Positions 50,708-58,916 of a stretch of 64,000 bases of DNA are shown here, one piece after another. Within the stretch, counting starts at the first letter, position 1. Each line of letters begins with the position of its first letter. The translations under genes and the position numbers were made by a program. The stretch comes from Bacteroidota bacterium (GTDB lineage Bacteria; Bacteroidota; Bacteroidia; 2-12-FULL-35-15). Under the pieces are notes generated by a model. It did no database searches. It worked only from the letters and a program-made list of their open reading frames with translations, and was not told the origin of the DNA. The stretch lies in the NCBI GenBank assembly GCA_003151815.1, contig PLYN01000033.1:1-64000 (forward strand), written 5' to 3'.

Positions 50708-51739
50708 ATGAAGGTTGCAGTTGTTATCTTAAATTGGAATGGCAAAAAATTTCTTGAAAAATTTTTGCCTTCTGTTGTTATCTGCAATTCAACCGATGCA
50801 CAGATAATCGTTGCTGATAATGCTTCAACCGATGATTCAGTTTCTTTTGTAAAGAATAATTACCCACAGGTTAAGATCGTTAAGAACAATGTAAATGGTG
50901 GATTTGCGAAAGGCTATAACGATGCTTTAAAATATATTGATGCCGAATATTATGTGTTATTAAATTCTGATGTAGAGGTTACACATGGTTGGATGGAAAG
51001 TATTATAAAGCTTATGGATAGTGATAGGTCCATTGCTGTTTGCCAACCCAAAATAAAAGATTTCAATAAGAAAAATTATTTTGAGTATGCAGGTGCTGCC
51101 GGTGGTTTTATTGATAAGTTCGGTTATCCTTTTTGTCGTGGGAGGATATTAGACAGCATTGAAGAGGACAAAGGGCAGTATAATGATATTCGTGAAGTGT
51201 TTTGGGCTACCGGAGCTTGTATGTTTATAAGAGCAGAATATTTCCATAAGGTCGGAGGCTTTGATGAAGATTTTTTTGCGCATATGGAAGAAATAGATCT
51301 GTGCTGGAGATTGAAAAATTTGGGCTACAAAGTGATGTATTGCTCAGATTCGACAGTTTACCATGTTGGCGGCGGCACATTAAATAAGACCAGCCCTCAT
51401 AAAACATTTTTAAATTTTCGGAACAATTTAATGTTGCTATTTAAAAATCATGCAACAGATTATTTTGTTTTAAAAATGCTTTTTCGTTTTTTACTTGACG
51501 GGCTCGCAGGAATTAAATTTTTATTATCAGGAGAATTTGGTCATACGGTTGCAGTTATAAAAGCGCATTTCAGTTTTTATGCTTCCTTGGGTAAAACATT
51601 AAAAAAGCGCAAGGAATTAAAAAAGCAAATAACAAAATATACTACCATAGCCGTTTATTTGCACAGCATAATTGCGGATTATTATTTAAGAGGTAAAAAA
51701 ACGTTTTCCGAGATCGATCTAAAAGATAGGTTTATGTAA
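50708..51739 (+). CDS. glycosyltransferase family 2 protein
   Basis: The 343-residue protein has the GT-A fold: VAVVILNWNGKKFLEKFLPS at the start, IIVADNASTDDSV for nucleotide binding, the metal-binding LLNSDVEV, and a catalytic region GGFDEDFFAHMEEIDLCWRL. The C-terminal 90 residues hold a hydrophobic or amphipathic segment that probably lies on the membrane. It resembles rhamnosyltransferase-type enzymes of surface glycan assembly. No other glycan gene is adjacent, so the acceptor is unknown. Confidence 0.9.
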   Translation: MKVAVVILNWNGKKFLEKFLPSVVICNSTDAQIIVADNASTDDSVSFVKNNYPQVKIVKNNVNGGFAKGYNDALKYIDAEYYVLLNSDVEVTHGWMESIIKLMDSDRSIAVCQPKIKDFNKKNYFEYAGAAGGFIDKFGYPFCRGRILDSIEEDKGQYNDIREVFWATGACMFIRAEYFHKVGGFDEDFFAHMEEIDLCWRLKNLGYKVMYCSDSTVYHVGGGTLNKTSPHKTFLNFRNNLMLLFKNHATDYFVLKMLFRFLLDGLAGIKFLLSGEFGHTVAVIKAHFSFYASLGKTLKKRKELKKQITKYTTIAVYLHSIIADYYLRGKKTFSEIDLKDRFM

Positions 51740-51813
51740 TTTCTGATTTAAAAGAAATTCATCAATTGCTTGCCAATGTAATTTATAGAAGGATATACTT
51801 TTTGAAGTATCTT

Positions 51814-52236
51814 TTACTCAATATCCAAAACACTTTCTACCGCTAAACGATACGAATCCATTCCAAAACCGGAGATAGAGCCTTTGCATTTTGGAGCAAT
51901 TAATGAGATGTGTCGAAATTCTTCACGGGCAAAAACATTTGAAATATGCACTTCAATTACCGGAGTGGTGATAGCAGAAATGGCGTCGCGCAAAGCAACA
52001 GATGTGTGTGTATAACCGCCGGCATTTAAAATAACACCATCATATGTAAAACCAACTTCGTGAAGTTTGTTTATCAACTCACCTTCTACGTTGCTTTGAT
52101 AATATTCTAACTCAATATTTTGAAAACTATTTTGTAATGTTATAAAATACTCGTCGAAAGTTTGATCTCCATATAAAGAGGGTTCACGAGTACCCAATAA
52201 ATTTAAGTTTGGGCCGTTAATAATTATTAGTTTCAT
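51814..52236 (-). CDS. aroQ: type II 3-dehydroquinate dehydratase
   Basis: AroQ dehydrates 3-dehydroquinate in the shikimate pathway. The 140-residue protein has the full type II pattern: INGPNLNLLGTREPSLYG with the catalytic tyrosine, NAGGYTHTSVALRDAI and IEVHISNVFAREEFRH. It divergently faces xerD. AroE of the same pathway is at 35390-36166. Confidence 0.95.
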   Translation of the reverse strand: MKLIIINGPNLNLLGTREPSLYGDQTFDEYFITLQNSFQNIELEYYQSNVEGELINKLHEVGFTYDGVILNAGGYTHTSVALRDAISAITTPVIEVHISNVFAREEFRHISLIAPKCKGSISGFGMDSYRLAVESVLDIE

Positions 52237-52355
52237 AAATTACTAGTTAATGTTTATTTTTATTTTTTGCATTGTAAAGATATGTCAAAAATTCAAATGC
52301 AAAAATTTGTATTCGTACAATTTGTAAAAATAATGTTGATCGATATCATTATCCT

Positions 52356-53255
52356 TTGAACTGGAAAATATATATACACGGTTTTAAATCATTTTTAGCG
52401 TTGGAAAGATCCTTGTCGGAAAACTCTATTGAGGCTTATTTGCATGATATAAATAAATTGGTACAGTTCCTTGAATATAAAAAATATAGTTTTTCTCCAA
52501 AAGAAATTGAGCTAAAACATTTGCAGGAATTTTTAAAATGGATCAATGAGTTAGGTATGAGTGCCGGTACGCAAGCCCGATTGATCAGTGGAATAAAAGC
52601 GTTTTACAAATATTTATTATTGGAAAATGTGTTGAACAACGATCCTACTTCGTTGTTGGAAGCTCCAAGGCTTGGGCGTAAACTGCCAGATACATTGAGC
52701 ATTGAGGATATCAATAAAATTATTGATGCCATAGATCTGAGTCTGCCGGAAGGGCAGCGTAATAAAGCAATGCTTGAAACCATTTACAGTTGCGGATTAC
52801 GGGTAAGTGAGTTGGTGAATTTAAAGATCTCCAATCTTTTTTTTAATGATGGTTTTGTAAAAGTTATTGGCAAAGGTGATAAGGAAAGGCTTGTTCCTAT
52901 TGGTAGTGTGGCGATAAAACAAATAAATATCTATAGGGATGAAATACGGTGTCATGTCAATATAAAAAAGGACCAGGAAGATTTTTTATTTTTAAACAGG
53001 CGTGGAGCGAAGCTTTCGAGGGTGATGGTGTTTACTATTATAAAACAATTAGCATTTAAGATAGGCTTGAAAAAACATATCAGTCCACATACATTCCGAC
53101 ACTCTTTTGCAACACATTTAATTGAAGGGGGAGCTGATTTGCGTGCTGTGCAGGAGATGCTGGGTCACGAATCTATTACAACTACGGAAATATATACACA
53201 CCTTGACAGGGATTATTTAAGACAGGCGATTATACAGTTTCATCCGAGGTCGTAA
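52356..53255 (+). CDS. xerD: tyrosine recombinase XerD
   Basis: The 299-residue site-specific recombinase has an N-terminal SAM-like core-binding domain (about 5-90) and a catalytic domain with R (SCGLRVSELVNL), K, HTFRHSFATHL (H and R), MLGHESITTTEIYTHL (H and the nucleophile Tyr). XerC/XerD pairs resolve chromosome dimers at dif. It aligns as XerD rather than a phage integrase by length and by lack of extra domains. The start codon is TTG; no earlier ATG is in frame. Confidence 0.94.
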   Translation: MNWKIYIHGFKSFLALERSLSENSIEAYLHDINKLVQFLEYKKYSFSPKEIELKHLQEFLKWINELGMSAGTQARLISGIKAFYKYLLLENVLNNDPTSLLEAPRLGRKLPDTLSIEDINKIIDAIDLSLPEGQRNKAMLETIYSCGLRVSELVNLKISNLFFNDGFVKVIGKGDKERLVPIGSVAIKQINIYRDEIRCHVNIKKDQEDFLFLNRRGAKLSRVMVFTIIKQLAFKIGLKKHISPHTFRHSFATHLIEGGADLRAVQEMLGHESITTTEIYTHLDRDYLRQAIIQFHPRS

Positions 53256-53256
53256 G

Positions 53257-53290
53257 ACCTCACCCCAACCCCTCTCCAATTGGAGAGGGG
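53257..53290 (+). repeat. solo family A palindrome after xerD
   Basis: ACCTCACCCCAACCCCTCTC followed by CAATTGGAGAGGGG starts one base after the xerD stop. It lies between the convergent xerD and transketolase genes and may act as a transcription stop for both. Confidence 0.85.
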
Positions 53291-53311
53291 CTAAAAATAA
53301 GGGAATGAATT

Positions 53312-54265
53312 TTATTTCCTGGCAATAACTTTTATAGCGGCAGCAACAATGTTTATTGCATCCAAACCATATTTTGTCATCAGTTGGTCGGGTGTTGCGC
53401 TTTCTCCGAAGCTGTCGTTAACAGCAACCATTTCAATTGGTGTAGGTAATTCACGGGATAAAACCTGAGCAATGCTGTCGCCAAGTCCGCCATTCATTTG
53501 GTGTTCCTCGGCAGTAACAACACAACGAGTTTTTTTAGCCGATGCAATAACTGCATTTATATCTAAAGGTTTGATGGTATGAATATTTATTATCTCTGCG
53601 TTGATGCCTTGAGCAGCCAGTTGTTCGCCGGCTTCAATGGCTTTCCAAACTAAATGACCGGTAGCAAAAATGGTAACGTCGGTTCCTTCATTTAACATGA
53701 CTGCCTGACCAATCTCAAATTTTTGATCAGCAGGAGTGAAGTTAGGTACAGCCGGGCGGCCAAAGCGTAAGTACACAGGTCCGTGGTGTTCAGCAATAGC
53801 AATAGTAGCAGCTTTGGTTTGATTAAAATCACAAGGATTGATAACAGTCATTCCGGGTAACATTTTCATCAAGCCGATATCTTCTAATATTTGGTGTGTT
53901 GCACCATCTTCACCCAACGTTAATCCGGCATGGGATGCACAAATTTTTACGTTCTTATCGGAATAAGCAACGGATTGACGTATCTGGTCATATACACGTC
54001 CGGTAGAAAAATTAGCAAATGTTCCCGTGAAGGGTATTTTACCTCCAATAGTCATACCGGCAGCAATACCAATCATGTTTGCCTCTGCAATGCCTATTTG
54101 AAAAAAACGTTCGGGATGATCTTTTTTAAAATCATCCATTTTTAAGGATGTTGTTAAGTCTGCACAAAGCGCAACTACATTCGGGTTTGTTTTTCCTAAT
54201 ACGGATAAGCCTGCTCCAAAGCCGGAACGGGTATCTTTTTTTTCGGTGTAAGGATATTTTTTCAT
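53312..54265 (-). CDS. transketolase, C-terminal subunit
   Basis: The 317-residue protein carries the pyrimidine-binding and C-terminal domains of transketolase: DTRSGFGAGLSVLGK, FFQIGIAEANMIGIAAGM (catalytic Glu), GRVYDQIRQSVAYSDKNVKI and THQILEDIGLMKMLPGM. The diphosphate-binding half is encoded separately at 56618-57463. The two parts should assemble into one enzyme of the pentose phosphate pathway. In relatives the two genes are adjacent; here two unrelated genes lie between. Confidence 0.93.
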   Translation of the reverse strand: MKKYPYTEKKDTRSGFGAGLSVLGKTNPNVVALCADLTTSLKMDDFKKDHPERFFQIGIAEANMIGIAAGMTIGGKIPFTGTFANFSTGRVYDQIRQSVAYSDKNVKICASHAGLTLGEDGATHQILEDIGLMKMLPGMTVINPCDFNQTKAATIAIAEHHGPVYLRFGRPAVPNFTPADQKFEIGQAVMLNEGTDVTIFATGHLVWKAIEAGEQLAAQGINAEIINIHTIKPLDINAVIASAKKTRCVVTAEEHQMNGGLGDSIAQVLSRELPTPIEMVAVNDSFGESATPDQLMTKYGLDAINIVAAAIKVIARK

Positions 54266-54321
54266 TTTGTTGTTTGGTATATTTTTTTGTTAATGGTTGG
54301 CAAGTGAAATGTTAATGTAAT

Positions 54322-55056
54322 TTATTTAAACGTATCGTTTGTAAGTAATCGGTTTATTTCCTTTCCATTTTCAGTTAAATTGAACATCCCTTTTCCTTTA
54401 TTTTCAATTATATCGTTGGATTCAAAAAAGTTTAATGATGATACATCCATTTGGTCATTTAGTCCACTATATCCGCCCTTTATATAATAGTTAATCTTTT
54501 CTAATGATTGTGAAAGTTGAGTATTGGATTTTATTCTGTCAGCTAAATTTTGAAGTATTCCATCATTTACTTTTGATTTTGAAGTAGGAACAACAAATCC
54601 CTTTGAAGAATCAATTTGTAATTTTAATTGTTTTATTTCTGTATTCTTATCTAACAATAAATTGTCAAATCTTTTTTCTTGTTCGGCAATTACTTCTCTT
54701 AATTGAATTGACTGTTCTAAAGTCAAAAGTTGTTTCTTTTCAACTTCATTTTTTTTATCTGATTTCCATTTATTAAATTTTAAACTCAACCAATAAGCAC
54801 CATTACCTATAAAAGGGATTAAGGTTAGTAAAAGCAAAGTGGAAATTAGTGGAAAGGTTATTAAATAGTTTATATCAGAATAGTTAGTAACGATATAATC
54901 AATCTTAGTACCTTCAATTTTATTTTCACTTATGAAAAAAGTTATATACACGATCTTCCAATTCCAAATAAGCCACGAAAGTATTAGTGTTCCATAAAAA
55001 GGACTTGCAAGTCTTTCATATAAAACTGAATTAATTGATTTTCTTATTTCTGTCAT
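54322..55056 (-). CDS. hypothetical membrane protein with coiled coil
   Basis: The 244-residue protein has two membrane segments (about 22-42 and 66-92), the motif SPFYGTLILSWLIWNWKIVY, a coiled coil (about 100-150) and a C-terminal small domain. The last part ends MFNLTENGKEINRLL, which looks like a winged-helix wing. I recall similar proteins as scattered accessory genes in Bacteroidota, but not their function. It splits the transketolase pair together with the von Willebrand gene. Confidence 0.65.
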   Translation of the reverse strand: MTEIRKSINSVLYERLASPFYGTLILSWLIWNWKIVYITFFISENKIEGTKIDYIVTNYSDINYLITFPLISTLLLLTLIPFIGNGAYWLSLKFNKWKSDKKNEVEKKQLLTLEQSIQLREVIAEQEKRFDNLLLDKNTEIKQLKLQIDSSKGFVVPTSKSKVNDGILQNLADRIKSNTQLSQSLEKINYYIKGGYSGLNDQMDVSSLNFFESNDIIENKGKGMFNLTENGKEINRLLTNDTFK

Positions 55057-55121
55057 TTATATTTAAAATTACGCTAGCAATTTTATGCAATTAATCATTT
55101 CGCTTCTCCAAAATATTTTTC

Positions 55122-56561
55122 TCAATTTAACCTTACAGCCGTTGAAATTCCCGATTCAATCTTAAACATTTTTTCAATACTATAAATTGATTCTTTTGCA
55201 TTTTTCGGGCGATACTCAACACGGTATCTTCCGGGTTGCAGCGTAACAGTTTCATTGGTAAGATTACTGTTTAAGTTACAAACCCAAACCATTTTATTAT
55301 TTTCTTCAACATAAACACTTCCGGGACCTTCGCTTGGCTTGGAAATAGTAACACTTCCTGATTGTGGAATTTCTATGAATGTGGTTTTGCTTTGAGCGAT
55401 GTCCACCTTATCCACTTTAATACGAGGGAGCGTTAATATTTCCAGATCATATTTTCCGACAATAAATTTTTCAGTAGTATTAAATTGTTGAACATGGAGT
55501 GTCTGCATTTCCGTATGTTTTCGGATGATACAATTAATATTTGCGTTGCCTGCTGTTTTCAAATTCAAATAACCTTGAGGCGCATCCACAGCTATAATAT
55601 TATGTTTGCCGGGAATTAATTCAATGCCTGTTTTTTCAACAGGAGGAATGGTATGTACCACCATTTTGTATGTTCCAATCGGATCAATAACCACCGTGTC
55701 AGGAACACCGTGGTTATTGATGGTATGCATGTAATTATAACGGATAACGCCGGAGTGTTCCTCATAAAAGGTCATGTCTACATCTGTTTCAGAGGGCCTT
55801 CCGATCTGGTCGTTCAGATTTACCTGTGCTGTTGTATTATTCAAGGCTTGCGAAATAACAATCTTTAAAATATTTTTAAAATTTGCTTCGCTAGATGCAT
55901 CATAAAATTTTCCGATACAGCCAAATGAATTGATATAACTTTGATCGAGCCCGATGCCGATAACAAAAGGTTTCAAAACAATTCCTTTCTTTTGCAAAGC
56001 AAGCGAAACTGCACATGGATCACCATCACATTCTTCGATACCATCAGTAATTAAAATAATTATATTTTTTACACTTTTTGTGGAGGCCGTAGGGAAATCA
56101 CCGCCACATTGTTCAAGCGTATATGCAATGGGAGTGGTTCCTTTGGGAACGATCATCTTCAATTTATTCTTGATAGCCTGAATATTATTTCTGCCGAAAG
56201 GAACTTCTAGTTTAGTATCGGTACAACTGCGTTCCGGACGAAGTGGAACCTGGTGTCCGTAAGGGCGAAAAGCCAGTTCCAGATTTTCGGAACCATCGAT
56301 GCTATCTAAAAATTCGCTTAATAATTTTTTTGCAAGATCCATTTTCATACCGCTTTGCCATTGGCCGAACATGCTGAATGAAGCATCAAAAACAAATAAA
56401 ATACGTGTTAATGGTTTGTTAGGTTGTTGTCTGTTTTGTTGAGCGTTGGCGGAGGATGAAGTTAGAAGGAAGAAGACAGAAATTAGAATTAGGAAGGTAG
56501 GAGGAAGAAGGCAGAAGGTAAAAGGTTTTGATTTTAAAATTGGCTTCATCTTATTTTTCAT
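55122..56561 (-). CDS. secreted von Willebrand factor A-domain protein
   Basis: The 479-residue protein has a signal peptide (about 1-41) and a vWA domain (about 48-245). The metal site is FVFDASFSMFG (DxSxS), with IILITDGIEECDG later. A beta-rich C-terminal region (about 250-479) resembles carboxypeptidase regulatory-like domains. The vWA domain could bind protein partners outside the cell. Residues 15-33, the core of the signal peptide, are translated from eight exact-phase heptamer repeats (56463-56518). The gene lies between the two transketolase halves. A second ATG at codon 5 is possible. Confidence 0.82.
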   Translation of the reverse strand: MKNKMKPILKSKPFTFCLLPPTFLILISVFFLLTSSSANAQQNRQQPNKPLTRILFVFDASFSMFGQWQSGMKMDLAKKLLSEFLDSIDGSENLELAFRPYGHQVPLRPERSCTDTKLEVPFGRNNIQAIKNKLKMIVPKGTTPIAYTLEQCGGDFPTASTKSVKNIIILITDGIEECDGDPCAVSLALQKKGIVLKPFVIGIGLDQSYINSFGCIGKFYDASSEANFKNILKIVISQALNNTTAQVNLNDQIGRPSETDVDMTFYEEHSGVIRYNYMHTINNHGVPDTVVIDPIGTYKMVVHTIPPVEKTGIELIPGKHNIIAVDAPQGYLNLKTAGNANINCIIRKHTEMQTLHVQQFNTTEKFIVGKYDLEILTLPRIKVDKVDIAQSKTTFIEIPQSGSVTISKPSEGPGSVYVEENNKMVWVCNLNSNLTNETVTLQPGRYRVEYRPKNAKESIYSIEKMFKIESGISTAVRLN

Positions 56562-56622
56562 TCGGATATTTTTTCTTTATTCTAACTTTTTCCTTCTGTC
56601 TTCTACTTTCTTCTTGCTTAAT
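56463..56622. repeat. inverted pair of CTTCTNN heptamer arrays, one inside the vWA gene
   Basis: On the minus strand the inner array runs CCTTCTG, CCTTCTT, CCTCCTA, CCTTCCT, AATTCTA, ATTTCTG, TCTTCTT, CCTTCTA. The partner array (about 56589-56622) reads CTTCTGTCTTCTACTTTC on the plus strand. They enclose about 70 bases that include the vWA start codon. Confidence 0.85.
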
Positions 56623-57463
56623 AATCCCCTAAAGTCTCCACATTCTGACTCAAAGCTTTTGCCAATTGTTCATCATTAGGTGCCTGTCCATGCCACTTGT
56701 GTGTGTACATCATAAAATCAACACCGTTACCCATAATGGTATTCATTAATATCATTACCGGTTTTCCTTTTCCGGTATGCGTTTTAGCGATCTTTAAGGT
56801 TTCAATTACTTCAGCAATATTGTTTCCATTCATTGAAAGTACATCCCAGCCAAAAGCTTCCCATTTGGCTTTTAAATCGCCCATTGGCAATACATCGTTG
56901 GTAGAGCCATCAATTTGTTGTCCGTTGAAATCAATGGTTGAAATGATATTGTCCACTTTTTTTCCTGCTGCATACATGGCGGCTTCCCAAACTTGTCCTT
57001 CCTGCAACTCGCCATCACCGCATAAAGTATAGATAATACCATTGTCTTTGTTTAGTTTTTTAGCAGCAGCAGCACCGATGGCTACTGATAATCCTTGTCC
57101 TAAGGAACCTGAGGCAATGCGAACACCGGGTAAGCCTTCATGCGTGGTTGGGTGACCTTGCAAACGGGAATTTAATTTACGGAAGGTGGCCAATTCCTTT
57201 ACAGGGAAATAGCCCGAACGTGCTAAAACACTATAAAAAACAGGAGAGATATGTCCATTGGATAAGAAAAACAAATCTTCACCGATGCCATCCATTGTAA
57301 AATTTTTGGAATTGTGTTTCATTGTTTCAAAGTAAAGCGATACAAAAAATTCAGTACAACCCAATGAAGCGCCCGGATGCCCTGAATTTACAGCATGTAC
57401 CATTCTAAGTATATCTCTGCGAACCTGTGTGCAAATTTTTTCTAATTCTGTAATTGAAGCCAT
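56618..57463 (-). CDS. transketolase, N-terminal subunit
   Basis: The 281-residue thiamine diphosphate-binding half begins with the helix ICTQVRRDILRMVHAVNSGH. It has GHPGASLGC, the GDGELQEGQVWEAAMYAAGK motif (GDG-N type cofactor and magnesium site), and the HKWHGQAPNDEQL end. It pairs with 53312-54265. The stop codon abuts a heptamer array. Confidence 0.93.
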   Translation of the reverse strand: MASITELEKICTQVRRDILRMVHAVNSGHPGASLGCTEFFVSLYFETMKHNSKNFTMDGIGEDLFFLSNGHISPVFYSVLARSGYFPVKELATFRKLNSRLQGHPTTHEGLPGVRIASGSLGQGLSVAIGAAAAKKLNKDNGIIYTLCGDGELQEGQVWEAAMYAAGKKVDNIISTIDFNGQQIDGSTNDVLPMGDLKAKWEAFGWDVLSMNGNNIAEVIETLKIAKTHTGKGKPVMILMNTIMGNGVDFMMYTHKWHGQAPNDEQLAKALSQNVETLGDY

Positions 57464-57505
57464 TATATATTAAATTTCAAGGTTTTTATCTATTTTTATG
57501 GAAAT

Positions 57506-57513
57506 CAAAAGTA
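57506..57513 (-). promoter_or_regulatory. -7 element upstream of transketolase N
   Basis: TACTTTTG on the minus strand ends 42 bases before the start codon. I see no good -33 element at the right distance, so support is partial. Confidence 0.35.
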
Positions 57514-57616
57514 TAGTTTTTTATGGTAATATGAGGCTTTGTTGACAATATTTATTCGTTGTTGAAAACTCATCAAATTAGGTTGTTACAGGGTTTATTA
57601 AAATGGCATATTTTGG

Positions 57617-57624
57617 TATCTTTG
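57617..57624 (+). promoter_or_regulatory. -7 element upstream of ychF
   Basis: TATCTTTG lies 108 bases before the ychF start, with a weak TTTA at the -33 position. Confidence 0.35.
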
Positions 57625-57696
57625 TATGCTAAAAATAAATGATTGAATAAGAGAATGATTAAATAGTATGGATTTCACCCTTCATTATTTACTTCT

Positions 57697-57727
57697 CAAC
57701 AAACTTCGAACTTTAAACTTTGAACTA
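57697..57727 (+). repeat. AACTTTN heptamer array before ychF
   Basis: AACTTCG, AACTTTA, AACTTTG, AACTAAA lie in 7-base phase just before the ATG. Confidence 0.75.
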
Positions 57728-57732
57728 AAATT

Positions 57733-58833
57733 ATGGCTTTACAGTGTGGCATTGTGGGATTACCCAACGTAGGAAAATCAACTCTTTTTAATTGTTTATC
57801 AAATGCAAAAGCGCAAGCGGCGAACTTTCCATTTTGTACGATAGAGCCCAATGTGGGTGTAATTACTGTACCGGATGAACGACTTTCGACACTCGAAAAA
57901 ATTGTGAAGCCGGAGCGTGTTGTTCCTACAACCGTTGAAATTGTTGATATTGCCGGATTGGTGAAAGGTGCCAGTAAAGGCGAAGGTCTGGGAAATAAAT
58001 TCCTGGCTAATATTCGTGAAACAAATGCCATTATTCATGTGGTGCGTTGCTTTGATGATTACAATGTAATTCACGTAGATGGTTCTATAAATCCTGTCAG
58101 AGATAAGGAAATTATTGATACTGAATTGCAATTGAAAGATCTGGAATCAATAGAAACCAAATTAAAAAAGGTAGAGAAGCAAGCAAAGACAGGCAATGAC
58201 AAGGATGCGAAAAAAGCATTTGAAGTATTGACAGATCTTAAAGCATTGTTGGAGCAAGGGAAGTCGGCACGTTCGGCTAACCTTTCAGCAGCCGATGAGC
58301 AATATGTTGCTGATTGTTGTTTGTTAACTATTAAACCGGTATTGTATGTTTGCAATGTAGATGAAGCCTCCGTTATCAAGGGAAATAAATACGTTGATGC
58401 TATTAAAGAAGCCGTAAAAGATGAAAAAGCGGAGGTGTTAATCATCACTGCACAAATGGAAGCAGAGATTGCCAGTTTGGAAACATATGAGGAGCGACAA
58501 ATGTTTTTGGCAGAAATGGGTTTGCCTGAACCAGGCGTAAATAAATTGATCAAAGCGGCTTACCGCATTTTAAATCTACAAACTTATTTTACTGCAGGTG
58601 TGAAGGAAGTGCGTGCCTGGACCATCAATAAAGGCATGACTGCACCGCAAGCTGCCGGAGTTATTCATACTGATTTTGAAAAAGGATTTATCAGAGCAGA
58701 GGTTATCAAGTATAATGATTTTATCACTTTAGGTTCTGAAGCCGCTTGTAAAGAGGCAGGAAAAATGGGCGTTGAAGGAAAAGAATATGTGGTGAACGAT
58801 GGTGATATGATGCATTTTAGGTTTAACGTATAG
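57733..58833 (+). CDS. ychF: redox-regulated ATPase YchF
   Basis: YchF (OLA1) is a ribosome-binding Obg-family P-loop protein that prefers ATP. The 366-residue protein has GIVGLPNVGKSTLFN, DIAGLVKGASKGEGLGNKF, the NVDE motif in place of NKxD (VLYVCNVDEAS), a coiled coil (about 130-200) and a C-terminal TGS domain with ARKAAAG-like TAPQAAGVIHTDFEKGFIRA. Length and motifs are normal. Confidence 0.96.
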   Translation: MALQCGIVGLPNVGKSTLFNCLSNAKAQAANFPFCTIEPNVGVITVPDERLSTLEKIVKPERVVPTTVEIVDIAGLVKGASKGEGLGNKFLANIRETNAIIHVVRCFDDYNVIHVDGSINPVRDKEIIDTELQLKDLESIETKLKKVEKQAKTGNDKDAKKAFEVLTDLKALLEQGKSARSANLSAADEQYVADCCLLTIKPVLYVCNVDEASVIKGNKYVDAIKEAVKDEKAEVLIITAQMEAEIASLETYEERQMFLAEMGLPEPGVNKLIKAAYRILNLQTYFTAGVKEVRAWTINKGMTAPQAAGVIHTDFEKGFIRAEVIKYNDFITLGSEAACKEAGKMGVEGKEYVVNDGDMMHFRFNV

Positions 58834-58834
58834 T

Positions 58835-58907
58835 TAGTTCAAAGTTCAAAGTTTGTTAGTTCAAAGTTGGGCTAACTTTAAACTTTGAACTTTAAACTTT
58901 CAAACTA
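58835..58907. repeat. AACTTTN hairpin between ychF and parE
   Basis: TTCAAAGTTCAAAGTTTGTT is followed by AACTTTAAACTTTGAACTTT, a near-perfect inverted pair with heptamer period that fills the whole gap. Confidence 0.8.
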
Positions 58908-58916
58908 AATAAAAAG

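Noticed and set aside
52356-53255. XerD-like recombinase as a mobile element integrase
   Set aside because: Length and motifs fit chromosomal XerD, and no attachment repeats or phage genes lie next to it.
17690-58907. Short regular repeats as a possible CRISPR array
   Set aside because: The units are 7 bases long and directly tandem, with no spacers of 30 bases or so and no cas genes in the window.
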